The notes beneath the pieces were generated by a model. The model made no database searches. It was not told the DNA's origin and saw nothing but the letters and a program-made list of their open reading frames with translations. The translations under genes and the position numbers were made by a program. 6,805 nucleotides of DNA, taken from NCBI RefSeq assembly GCF_005518285.1, contig NZ_SJDU01000102.1:1-6805 (forward strand), given 5' to 3'. This document shows, in pieces, positions 1 through 6,475 of the stretch (position 1 is the stretch's first letter; every line of letters starts with the position of its first letter). Source of the stretch: Brachyspira catarrhinii. Lineage in GTDB: Bacteria; Spirochaetota; Brachyspiria; Brachyspirales; Brachyspiraceae.

Positions 1-844
1 GTTCTTTTTTTGTGTTTGGGCATATAATCAAAAATTCCTCTCCGCCGTATCTAACCGCTATGTCGCTTTTTCTTAAAATATTATCATGCGGATTATTTAA
101 AATAGTTCCCAATTCATGAAGTATAAAATTTCCGCAATTATGCCCGTATATATCGTTTACATTCTTAAAATGGTCTAAATCCATGAATATTATCGAAATG
201 CTATAATTGTATCTTATCGCTCTTTCCACTTCCTCCTCTATCACTTTATTAAAATATCTCACATTATATAAACCCGTGCGAGCGTCTATTGTCGATTGAG
301 CGTTTAAAGTGTCTATTTCTTTTATCAGATTTTTTATGACATTGTCTTTTTCTATCGAGGATTTTTCTTCTATCAAACTTATATTTAAACCGACATTTCT
401 TATTTTTAATTTAATAATCGTTTCGTATAAATCGTATATATTTAAAGTTCCAATCGGACTATTTTTATCGTCTATAACGGCTATATATTCCAATTTATTT
501 TTAAGCATAGAATCGAATATTTTTTCCAAATCGTCTTCGGGATAAGCCGTTATAAAATCTTTGCTCATAAAAAACGAAACTTCTTTACTCAAAATTTCTT
601 TTTCGCTTTTTGTAGATTTTGCGGATTTTATAGTTTTCGTAGGTTTTTTAGGAATTTGTTTTAAAATGCCGTCAGATAATTGTCGGTCGTCTATGATTCC
701 GATTAATTTATTCGCTTCGTTTACTACGGCTAATACTTTAATATTTTCTTTATTTACGATTTTGATTAATTCGGATAAAGGAGCGTTCTTTTTTAGAATT
801 TTAATTGTATTTTCCATAGAAGATTTAACGATATTCTTATACAT
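1..844 (-). CDS. Tandem-CBS GGDEF-domain nucleotide cyclase (diguanylate cyclase family), C-terminus cut by window edge
   Basis: Predicted cytoplasmic enzyme making a cyclic dinucleotide, by family c-di-GMP from two GTP. I translated 281 residues; the gene runs off the left edge. Residues ~8-60 and ~88-145 look like two CBS motifs (e.g. VLAVVNEANKLIGIID and YIAVIDDKNSPIGTLN), joined by a Lys-rich linker (~65-88). CBS pairs usually bind adenylates. A probable helical linker (~146-185) leads to the GGDEF domain: DARTGLYN (188), metal/substrate motif MDLDHFKNVND (221-231), GH (234-235) and active-site GGEEF (267-271). An RxxD inhibitory site (R258, D261) sits exactly five residues before it, so product inhibition is likely. 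Odd: the residue after G238 is Asn239, where the family normally has the guanine-contacting Asp (PleD D344). The start is ATG at 844, with AAAGG about 9 nt upstream and an in-frame TAA at 869-871. No transmembrane segment is seen. Family is secure; product specificity is open. Confidence 0.9.
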   Translation of the reverse strand, partial: MYKNIVKSSMENTIKILKKNAPLSELIKIVNKENIKVLAVVNEANKLIGIIDDRQLSDGILKQIPKKPTKTIKSAKSTKSEKEILSKEVSFFMSKDFITAYPEDDLEKIFDSMLKNKLEYIAVIDDKNSPIGTLNIYDLYETIIKLKIRNVGLNISLIEEKSSIEKDNVIKNLIKEIDTLNAQSTIDARTGLYNVRYFNKVIEEEVERAIRYNYSISIIFMDLDHFKNVNDIYGHNCGNFILHELGTILNNPHDNILRKSDIAVRYGGEEFLIICPNTKKE

Positions 845-878
845 CAAATAAAGCCTTTTAACAGTGTATTAACATATT

Positions 879-906
879 ATTTTACAACAAAATGCAATTT
901 TTTCAA
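879..906 (-). promoter_or_regulatory. Putative sigma-70 promoter for the CBS-GGDEF gene
   Basis: On the minus strand TTGAAA (906-901) is separated by 16 nt from TAAAAT (884-879), close to the consensus -35 and -10. Transcription would start near 872, giving a leader of about 28 nt before the ATG at 844. The region is very AT-rich, so the -10 match alone is weak evidence; the paired elements and position make it plausible. Confidence 0.45.
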
Positions 907-926
907 GATGTTATAAAAATAAATTC

Positions 927-954
927 TTGTTTTTTATATTTTTTATTATATTAT
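927..954 (+). promoter_or_regulatory. Putative promoter for the lolA-rodZ-rimO-clpX-like operon
   Basis: TTGTTT (927-932) lies 16 nt before TATTAT (949-954), a 5/6 match to TATAAT. The start would be near 961, leaving a leader of about 45 nt. An overlapping TATTAT at 944-949 is an alternative -10 but lacks a good -35. The divergent arrangement with the cyclase gene requires a promoter in this spacer, but its exact location is uncertain. Confidence 0.35.
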
Positions 955-1005
955 ATATAGATAAAAATTATATTTATTCGTAATGTTTTAAGAAGAGTTA
1001 GAAAA

Positions 1006-1734
1006 ATGAGAAAGAGTTTTTTTATATTTATATTATTTAATCTATTTGCAATAAATTTATTTCCGCAGATAATGACGCCCGAAAGAGTAGTCGGCATGAT
1101 TTCAAATAGATTTGCCACTATAGATAATTTTTACGCGACTTTTGTCGAAAGAAACGGAAGCAGAATCAATTACGGAAATGTTATTTCAAAGAATCCTAAT
1201 CTATTCAAATTGGAATATTCTGCTGGAACAAACGGACAGCAAATTTATTGCAACGGCAAAACTCTATGGATAATTTTCCCTCAAAGAAAAATAGTAAGCG
1301 AGCAGACTTTGAATTACGGCGACGCGGGAGCGATTTATACCAAAGCGGGAATTTCAAGATTAACTTCAAAATATAATGTAAATTTCTATAATGAAAGGGA
1401 ACTTAAGCCTATAAACAGTTTTGACGGAAGAGAATTGAATATTGCTGGTTATGACAGTTCTTTATATACGGCGGAAGATACGAGACTTGCCTATCATATG
1501 CTTCTCACTCCGAAACAGGCGAGCGTTGACAGAACAGGATTTCCTACGATTCATTTATGGGTTGACAGAGACGGAATGATTATAAGAATACTTGGAATAT
1601 CGGCGATAAACACTCCCGTAGAATATTTATTCGATTCTATTAGATATAATTTGAGGCTTGAAGAAAAAACTTTTACTCCAGAAATACCAGAAGAGATGCA
1701 GGTATTAAAAGACGGCTTAATTCCGAATAATTAA
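1006..1734 (+). CDS. lolA: LolA-like outer-membrane lipoprotein carrier
   Basis: Predicted periplasmic chaperone that takes lipoproteins released from the inner membrane and carries them to the outer membrane. The protein has 242 residues, somewhat longer than E. coli LolA (about 200). Residues 1-21 form a signal peptide: MRK, then a strongly hydrophobic run with no lipobox Cys, so a soluble exported protein is expected. The mature part has the family pattern: FYATFVER (42-49), a strand with NPNLFKLEY (63-71), then GKTLWIIFP (84-92), equivalent to the GKTLW-hydrophobic-P motif of LolA. The C-terminal part has WVDRDGMI (185-192) and a final strand with FTPEIPEEM. The only Cys is C82. The start is ATG at 1006, with AGAAGAG (991-997) as Shine-Dalgarno. 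It is the first gene of a probable operon, 36 nt before rodZ. A more general LolA-fold lipid-binding protein is possible; no LolB, LolC, LolD or LolE gene is in view. Confidence 0.8.
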   Translation: MRKSFFIFILFNLFAINLFPQIMTPERVVGMISNRFATIDNFYATFVERNGSRINYGNVISKNPNLFKLEYSAGTNGQQIYCNGKTLWIIFPQRKIVSEQTLNYGDAGAIYTKAGISRLTSKYNVNFYNERELKPINSFDGRELNIAGYDSSLYTAEDTRLAYHMLLTPKQASVDRTGFPTIHLWVDRDGMIIRILGISAINTPVEYLFDSIRYNLRLEEKTFTPEIPEEMQVLKDGLIPNN

Positions 1735-1770
1735 AAAATAATTAAATAAAATTATTGAAAAGGATTTTTA

Positions 1771-3114
1771 ATGGAAACTATAGGCGAAATATTAAAAAAT
1801 GCTCGAGAAAAAAAAGGGCTTACAATAGAAAAACTTGAAGAGAAAACTCGAATTGTGGCAAGATATATAAAAGCTTTGGAAGATGACGAATTCGACAAAT
1901 TGCCCGGCGAAATATATATAAAAGGTTTTATTAGAAATTTAAGCGATAAATTATCTTTGGATTCCAAACTTCTTTTGGAAAGATACAACTTGCAAATAAA
2001 CGAAAATAAATTTGAACAAGAATTATATAAAAACGACAATAAAATCGTAAAACCCATAAAAAGAGAAATTAGAGCGAGAAAAAAAGAGAAGACGAGTAAA
2101 GAAAATACGAATAATGTAAATAATGAAAATCAAATTTCAAATTCCGAAGAAACGGAGAAAGAAGTCAAAATGTTGGCAATTTCAAATATTAACGAAGAAT
2201 TTAATAAAGCGAAGCCGAAAATACGAAGCAATATCAGTAATCCCGAATCCGATTTATTAACCGCCACAAGAAGAGATTTGGATAGATTAAAAAACAGCAG
2301 AAAAAAAATTCCCGTTGTTACGATTATAATAATACTAGCGATATTGGTTTTAATTGCCGTTGGAATATTTTTGATAGTTAATAGAAATAATAATAATAGA
2401 GTTTCTAGAATAAACGATAACGGAAACGAAATAGTTAAAAATATAAATAATAGCAAATCGATTCAAGATGTTAGAGCGGGAAATATTATAAATTTTAAAC
2501 CTATGGGAATATCGGCAAGTATAGAATTTAATCGTATAGGAAATGTTATAGATTTAAATATTAACGGACGAGATTTGTCTTTATCTAAAGGTAATCCAAT
2601 AATAATGGATTTGAGCGGGAACGGTATTAACGATTTTAAGATAACCGTTTTGGATATATACGATGATTTGGCGAAAGTAGAAATGGAAAGATTGGAAGAA
2701 AATCAAATGGTAAACGCTGGTTTTGGCAGTAATAATGTCGGAAGCAATATTCAAAGCGAAATTTTTTCCAACGCCAATTTGCAAGTGATTGACGGAGAAA
2801 CTTATATACTACAAAATATTGAAAAATCGAATATTAATATAGAGATAACGGCAAGAGGATTCGTTTATTTAAGATATTTTATAGATTCGGGCGCTCCGTC
2901 CACTCAAAATTTATTAAGCGGAAATACGGTTAATTTGGAAGCCTCAGATGTTATAATGTTTACTATCGGTAATGCGGGCGAGGTGGCGGTTAGAGTAAAC
3001 GGAATAATCGTAAAAGTGGGAGAAGCGGGAGAGACGATAAATAAAACTATAAAGTGGATTAGAGACCTTAACGATTCCACTAAATATAATTTGATTATGT
3101 CCGATACGAGATAG
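1771..3114 (+). CDS. rodZ: RodZ-family cell-shape protein (cytoplasmic HTH, one TM helix, periplasmic domains)
   Basis: Predicted bitopic inner-membrane protein linking the MreB cytoskeleton to the wall-synthesis machinery. It has 447 residues. Residues ~3-72 form the Xre/HTH_25-type helix-turn-helix typical of RodZ (GEILKNAREKKGLTIEKLEE; ALEDDEFDKLPGEIYIKGFI), which in RodZ binds MreB rather than acting as a classical repressor. A charged Lys/Glu/Asn-rich linker follows (~75-178), ending in basic RRDLDRLKNSRKK, then one transmembrane helix (~180-203). The C-terminal ~352-425 segment matches the RodZ DUF4115 beta domain (GFVYLRYF; LLSGNTVNLEASDVIMFTIG; GNAGEVAVRVNG). Unlike E. coli RodZ (337 residues), an extra ~120-residue segment (~230-350) lies between helix and DUF4115, with DLSGNGIND (280-288) resembling a calcium-binding loop. 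AGGA at 1761-1764 supports the ATG. rimO follows 62 nt downstream, a known rodZ neighbour. Confidence 0.88.
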   Translation: METIGEILKNAREKKGLTIEKLEEKTRIVARYIKALEDDEFDKLPGEIYIKGFIRNLSDKLSLDSKLLLERYNLQINENKFEQELYKNDNKIVKPIKREIRARKKEKTSKENTNNVNNENQISNSEETEKEVKMLAISNINEEFNKAKPKIRSNISNPESDLLTATRRDLDRLKNSRKKIPVVTIIIILAILVLIAVGIFLIVNRNNNNRVSRINDNGNEIVKNINNSKSIQDVRAGNIINFKPMGISASIEFNRIGNVIDLNINGRDLSLSKGNPIIMDLSGNGINDFKITVLDIYDDLAKVEMERLEENQMVNAGFGSNNVGSNIQSEIFSNANLQVIDGETYILQNIEKSNINIEITARGFVYLRYFIDSGAPSTQNLLSGNTVNLEASDVIMFTIGNAGEVAVRVNGIIVKVGEAGETINKTIKWIRDLNDSTKYNLIMSDTR

Positions 3115-3163
3115 AAATTTTATTTTTATTTTTTTAATTTTTTTATTAAATTAATTAAAGAAA

Positions 3164-3169
3164 AGAGGA
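3164..3169 (+). promoter_or_regulatory. Ribosome binding site fixing the TTG start of rimO
   Basis: AGAGGA lies 7 nt before TTG at 3177. No ATG or GTG in this frame precedes the first conserved cysteine (C11); the next in-frame Met is M82, inside the family-conserved domain. TTG is therefore the only credible start. Confidence 0.85.
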
Positions 3170-3176
3170 AAACATA

Positions 3177-4511
3177 TTGCATAATATATATTTACAAAAT
3201 TTGGGATGCGAAAAAAATACGGTTGACGGCGAGCATATTTTATCCATTGTGAAAAATAAAGGATATAATATTATAGATAATCCCGAAGAAGCGGATATTA
3301 TAATAATAAACACTTGCGCTTTTATAGAAGATTCCAAAAAAGAGTCGATTGATTCTATATTCGACCATTCGATTTATAAAAAATACGGAAAATGCAAAAG
3401 GCTTATAGTTTCTGGTTGCATGAGCGAAAGATATAAAGAAAATTTTTTGGAAATGTTTAAAGAAGTCGATTCGGCTATTGGAATTCATAATCTCGATAAT
3501 ATATTGGACGCTATAGAAAAAGACGGATTTCATGATGCAAGCGAAAATACAATTTATAGAGAATATTCGGGCAGAATAAATACGGGAAATTCTTACAGCG
3601 CGTATATAAGAATAAGTGACGGTTGTCATGCGAATTGTAGTTTTTGTGCGATTCCTAAAATAAGAGGTAAACATAGAAGTCGTAAAATCGAAGATATAGC
3701 GAAAGAAGTTCAAAATTACGCTCAAAACGGAGTAAAAGAGATTAATTTGATAGCGCAAGAAACCACTTATTACGGTTACGATTTATATAACAAACTCGCT
3801 TTACCAGATTTGCTTGAAAATCTCTCAAAAATAAACGGAATAGAATGGATAAGGGTTTTATATCAAAATCCCGTGATTTTAACCGATAAAATAATAGAAT
3901 CTTTTTTCAAAATCGATAAAGTTTTGCCTTATTTCGATATTCCTATGCAGCATGTCGATAAAAACATATTGAAAGATATGAATAGAGGAGGCAGAGGATA
4001 TAAATTTTATAGAAATATGATTGATAAAATTCGCAAGTTTGACGATAATGCCGTTATAAGAAGCTCTTTTATTGTCGGTTTTCCCGGCGAAACGGCGGAA
4101 AGTTTTAAGAAATTATTGAAATTTATTAAAAACGCTAAAATCGACAGAGTCGGAGTTTTCGCTTATTCGGAAGAGGACGGAACGGACGCTTTGCTTATAA
4201 ATAAACCTAAAATTAATAATAGAAGAAAATTATTTTTAAGAGAAAAATTAATGAAAACGGCGATTGAAGTTTCGGAAGAGAGATTATCAAGATTTATAGG
4301 AAAAACTATAGATGTTTTGGTTGAAAAAATCGAAGACGATAAAATTGTGGGAAGAAGTATTTATGACGCTCCCGAAGTTGACGGTTATGTTGAAGTTTAT
4401 AAAAATTCTGATAATATGAATAATTTAAATAATATAAAAATCGGAGAAATTATTAAAGCGGATATTAAGCATAATACCGAATATGATTTAATAGGCGATT
4501 TGCATATATAA
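3177..4511 (+). CDS. rimO: Ribosomal protein S12 methylthiotransferase RimO
   Basis: Radical-SAM enzyme that adds a methylthio group to the beta carbon of a conserved aspartate in ribosomal protein S12, using SAM and two iron-sulfur clusters. The 444 residues match the usual length (E. coli about 441). The N-terminal UPF0004 domain has all three cluster cysteines: C11 (LGCEKNTVDGEH), C47 (NTCAFIEDS) and C81 (SGCMSERY). The radical-SAM CxxxCxxC is C150, C154 and C157, within DGCHANCSFCAIPKIRGKHR. Features favouring RimO over the tRNA enzyme MiaB include NLIAQETTYYG (190-200), RVLYQNP (226-232), YFDIPMQH (252-259) and FAYSEEDGTDA (328-338). The C-terminal ~373-444 segment is a TRAM-like domain that in RimO recognises S12. 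It starts at TTG with a strong ribosome binding site. The order rodZ-rimO recurs in other bacteria. All catalytic residues are present, so it is probably active. Confidence 0.95.
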   Translation: MHNIYLQNLGCEKNTVDGEHILSIVKNKGYNIIDNPEEADIIIINTCAFIEDSKKESIDSIFDHSIYKKYGKCKRLIVSGCMSERYKENFLEMFKEVDSAIGIHNLDNILDAIEKDGFHDASENTIYREYSGRINTGNSYSAYIRISDGCHANCSFCAIPKIRGKHRSRKIEDIAKEVQNYAQNGVKEINLIAQETTYYGYDLYNKLALPDLLENLSKINGIEWIRVLYQNPVILTDKIIESFFKIDKVLPYFDIPMQHVDKNILKDMNRGGRGYKFYRNMIDKIRKFDDNAVIRSSFIVGFPGETAESFKKLLKFIKNAKIDRVGVFAYSEEDGTDALLINKPKINNRRKLFLREKLMKTAIEVSEERLSRFIGKTIDVLVEKIEDDKIVGRSIYDAPEVDGYVEVYKNSDNMNNLNNIKIGEIIKADIKHNTEYDLIGDLHI

Positions 4512-4557
4512 AATAAAAATATAAAAAGTAATAACGAGATTTTAAGGAAAATATAAA

Positions 4558-6360
4558 ATGAAAAAAAACGAATATTCAAGCAGAGAAGAAGCTTTTAGAG
4601 TTTATTTCGATATAGTTACAAAAATAGTCTACACTTTAAATCTTATATCCGACAAAAACGATATGACGAGAAGATTATCGAACAATATCGACAGAACTTT
4701 AGGCTATGAAGACGAAATTACTTCAAATAACGAAAAAACTATAAATACGAATAATAACGAAGTAAACATTTTAATAAATTCTTTGAAAAACGATTTGAAA
4801 AAAATATATTCTTTTAAGAAATATAATTTTAATATTGAAAGATTTATTGAAGAGAGAGAATTGAATACGGACGAAAGATTTATATTATACTGTCTTGTCG
4901 TTTATACGATTTACGGAGATTCCATGTCGGCAATTTCCGTTAGAAGAATATTGGAATTAATTACTATTGACTCCGATATTTACATAAACAAATATCATTA
5001 TTTTGAAAACGATGGAAAATTATTATCTTCTGGAATATTGACTCTGTCGCATGAACCTTATCCAAGTTTGGGTTTGCTCGAAGTTACGAACACTTTGGTT
5101 ACTTTCGTTAATTCTAAAGTAGTTTTCGCGTTTTTGGAAAAAGACAAATACGATATTATATCGGACATTGTTAATGCGGAAAATATAAATAATTCGGTAA
5201 TTATAGATATTAAAACGGGCGCTCGCAAAAAAACTTCAAAAGAATTTAATATTTTAACTCCGAAAGAAATAGTAAACGAACTTAATAAAAAAGTAATCGG
5301 GCAGGACGAGGCAAAAAAAGCGCTTTCCGTTCATGCGTATTTGCATTGCTTGAGAATAAACGGAAATAAAGATATTCCTTTTCGCTCTAATATTCTTATG
5401 ATAGGTCCTACGGGAGTGGGAAAAACATATTTGGTAAAAACTTTAGCCGAGATTTTGGGGCTTCCTTTTTCAAGGGCGGATGTAACGACTTTAACGGAAA
5501 CGGGCTATGTTGGAGACGATGTGGAAGTCGTTCTTTATAATTTATACAGAAAAGCGAACGGAGATTTGGAAAAAGCGCAATTTGGAATAGTATTTTTGGA
5601 CGAAGTGGATAAAATTGCAAAAGCCGAGCCTCATCAATCGACTACGGGCAATCCTTCCGATAAAGCTGTTCAAGAAGCTTTGCTTTCTATGATGAACGGC
5701 GAAGATATAAGAGTTCCAGAGTTTGGAGATAGAAGAATGATGCATTCGAGCGATGGAATAATTATGAATACGAAAAATATATTATTCATATTCGGAGGCG
5801 CTTTTGTAGGTTTGGACGATATAATAAAAATGAGATTAAAAGGCGAGAGCGGACTCGGTTTCGGTTCTAACGCTATTTTGAATAAGAATAAATTGCAAAA
5901 AGATAAAATATTGAGTCAAGTCGATGTTAAAGATGTGGAAAAATACGGAATGATACCAGAGTTTATAGGAAGAATACCGATAATTGTCACTCTTAACGAG
6001 CTTACTAAAGATAATTTAAAAGATATTTTAATGAAAAGTTCCGAGTCGCCGATAAAAAAATATACCGATTTCTTTAAAAGCATAGGAAAAAATTTGATAT
6101 TGGACGAAGACGCGATAAATTATATAGCGGATAAATCTTTAAGTATGAATATGGGAGCGCGAGCGTTAAAAAGCATAGTCGAAACGGCGATGGTTAATAT
6201 ACTTTTCAATTTGGACGGAATAAAAGGAAATTCGCTCACTCTCACAAGAAGCGATATTGAAGAAGTATTCGATAAAAAAGAAAGAGTAAATTCGGGCAAT
6301 ATATTTGAAAAATCTAATATTAATATTCCAAAAAAAGACGATAAAAATTATATGGCTTGA
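4558..6360 (+). CDS. ClpX-family AAA+ unfoldase with a non-canonical N-terminal region (no zinc-binding domain)
   Basis: Predicted hexameric ATP-driven unfoldase that would feed proteins to ClpP. It has 600 residues, against about 410-430 for ordinary ClpX. Residues ~233-575 align with the ClpX AAA+ core: LTPKEIVNELNKKVIGQDEAKKAL (split start 233-256), Walker A GPTGVGKT (283-290), pore loop GYVG (316-319), Walker B FLDEVDK (346-352), ClpP-docking LGF (433-435), arginine finger R472 in IPEFIGR, and sensor-2 R535 in GAR. ClpX's usual N-terminal zinc finger is absent: the whole protein has only C112 and C264. Instead ~230 residues are unrecognised: an amphipathic stretch (~8-50), an Asn-rich linker (~56-69), then a mixed region (~90-195) faintly like a winged-helix ATPase N-domain. 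The RKH and pore-2 loops are altered. The ATG has AAGGA about 9 nt upstream. It may be a paralogue of a standard clpX elsewhere, so no symbol is given. It probably shares a transcript with rimO (46-nt gap). Confidence 0.85.
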   Translation: MKKNEYSSREEAFRVYFDIVTKIVYTLNLISDKNDMTRRLSNNIDRTLGYEDEITSNNEKTINTNNNEVNILINSLKNDLKKIYSFKKYNFNIERFIEERELNTDERFILYCLVVYTIYGDSMSAISVRRILELITIDSDIYINKYHYFENDGKLLSSGILTLSHEPYPSLGLLEVTNTLVTFVNSKVVFAFLEKDKYDIISDIVNAENINNSVIIDIKTGARKKTSKEFNILTPKEIVNELNKKVIGQDEAKKALSVHAYLHCLRINGNKDIPFRSNILMIGPTGVGKTYLVKTLAEILGLPFSRADVTTLTETGYVGDDVEVVLYNLYRKANGDLEKAQFGIVFLDEVDKIAKAEPHQSTTGNPSDKAVQEALLSMMNGEDIRVPEFGDRRMMHSSDGIIMNTKNILFIFGGAFVGLDDIIKMRLKGESGLGFGSNAILNKNKLQKDKILSQVDVKDVEKYGMIPEFIGRIPIIVTLNELTKDNLKDILMKSSESPIKKYTDFFKSIGKNLILDEDAINYIADKSLSMNMGARALKSIVETAMVNILFNLDGIKGNSLTLTRSDIEEVFDKKERVNSGNIFEKSNINIPKKDDKNYMA

Positions 6361-6428
6361 TTTTACTTTATATATATTTATTTGTTATAATAGTATATAA
6401 TAAATAAATTAAAAAATTGAAAGTAAAA
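6361..6428. repeat. Nested inverted repeat overlapping the sigma-factor promoter
   Basis: Inner arms 6376-6389 and 6396-6409 pair over 14 positions (13 Watson-Crick, one G-T) around a 6-nt loop. Outer arms 6361-6369 (TTTTACTTT) and 6420-6428 (AAAGTAAAA) pair perfectly over 9. The two palindromes are nearly concentric. The outer left arm contains the -35, the inner left arm the extended -10, and the inner right arm the expected start site. No T-run follows, so a standard rho-independent terminator is unlikely. An operator or a 3'-end mRNA structure is possible, as is coincidence in A/T-only sequence. Confidence 0.55.
6362..6391 (+). promoter_or_regulatory. Extended -10 promoter for the ECF sigma factor gene
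   Basis: TGTTATAAT (6383-6391) is a perfect extended -10 (TG, one base, TATAAT). TTTACT at 6362-6367, 18 nt upstream, is a 4/6 match to the -35. Transcription would start near 6398, with a leader of about 78 nt. A second TATAAT at 6396-6401 has no good -35. The promoter begins directly after the stop codon of the ClpX-like gene, so the sigma gene can be transcribed independently. Confidence 0.6.
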
Positions 6429-6475
6429 CAAAAGAAAAAATAAAATAATAAATTTAAAATTGGAGTTTGCGCAAT

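Noticed and set aside
309..851. Two plus-strand open frames of 78 and 96 codons (309-545 and 561-851)
   Set aside because: They lie antisense to the CBS-GGDEF gene, whose domains are clear; their translations are low-complexity Phe/Ile/Ser-rich strings typical of reversed AT-rich coding sequence.
912..938. 8-bp inverted repeat TATAAAAA/TTTTTATA in the divergent spacer
   Set aside because: Pure A/T arms of this length are common by chance in such a spacer, and no gene on the plus strand ends just before it that would need a terminator.
1752..2784. Minus-strand open frames opposite rodZ (1752-2057, 2130-2456, 2581-2784)
   Set aside because: Shadows of rodZ; the hydrophobic look of the second comes from reading the transmembrane and Lys/Asn-rich linker region backwards. 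No supporting ribosome binding site or domain.
3118..3147. T-rich run after rodZ as a possible terminator
   Set aside because: No stable hairpin precedes the T-run, and rimO follows directly with a good ribosome binding site, so it is more likely just an AT-rich spacer.
3240..3758. A 172-codon minus-strand open frame
   Set aside because: It is wholly inside rimO on the opposite strand, covers the conserved cysteine motifs of RimO, and shows no recognisable domain of its own.
5408..5745. Minus-strand open frames of 70 and 67 codons
   Set aside because: Antisense to the most conserved part of the AAA+ core (Walker A to pore-2 region), overlapping each other, with no recognisable domain.
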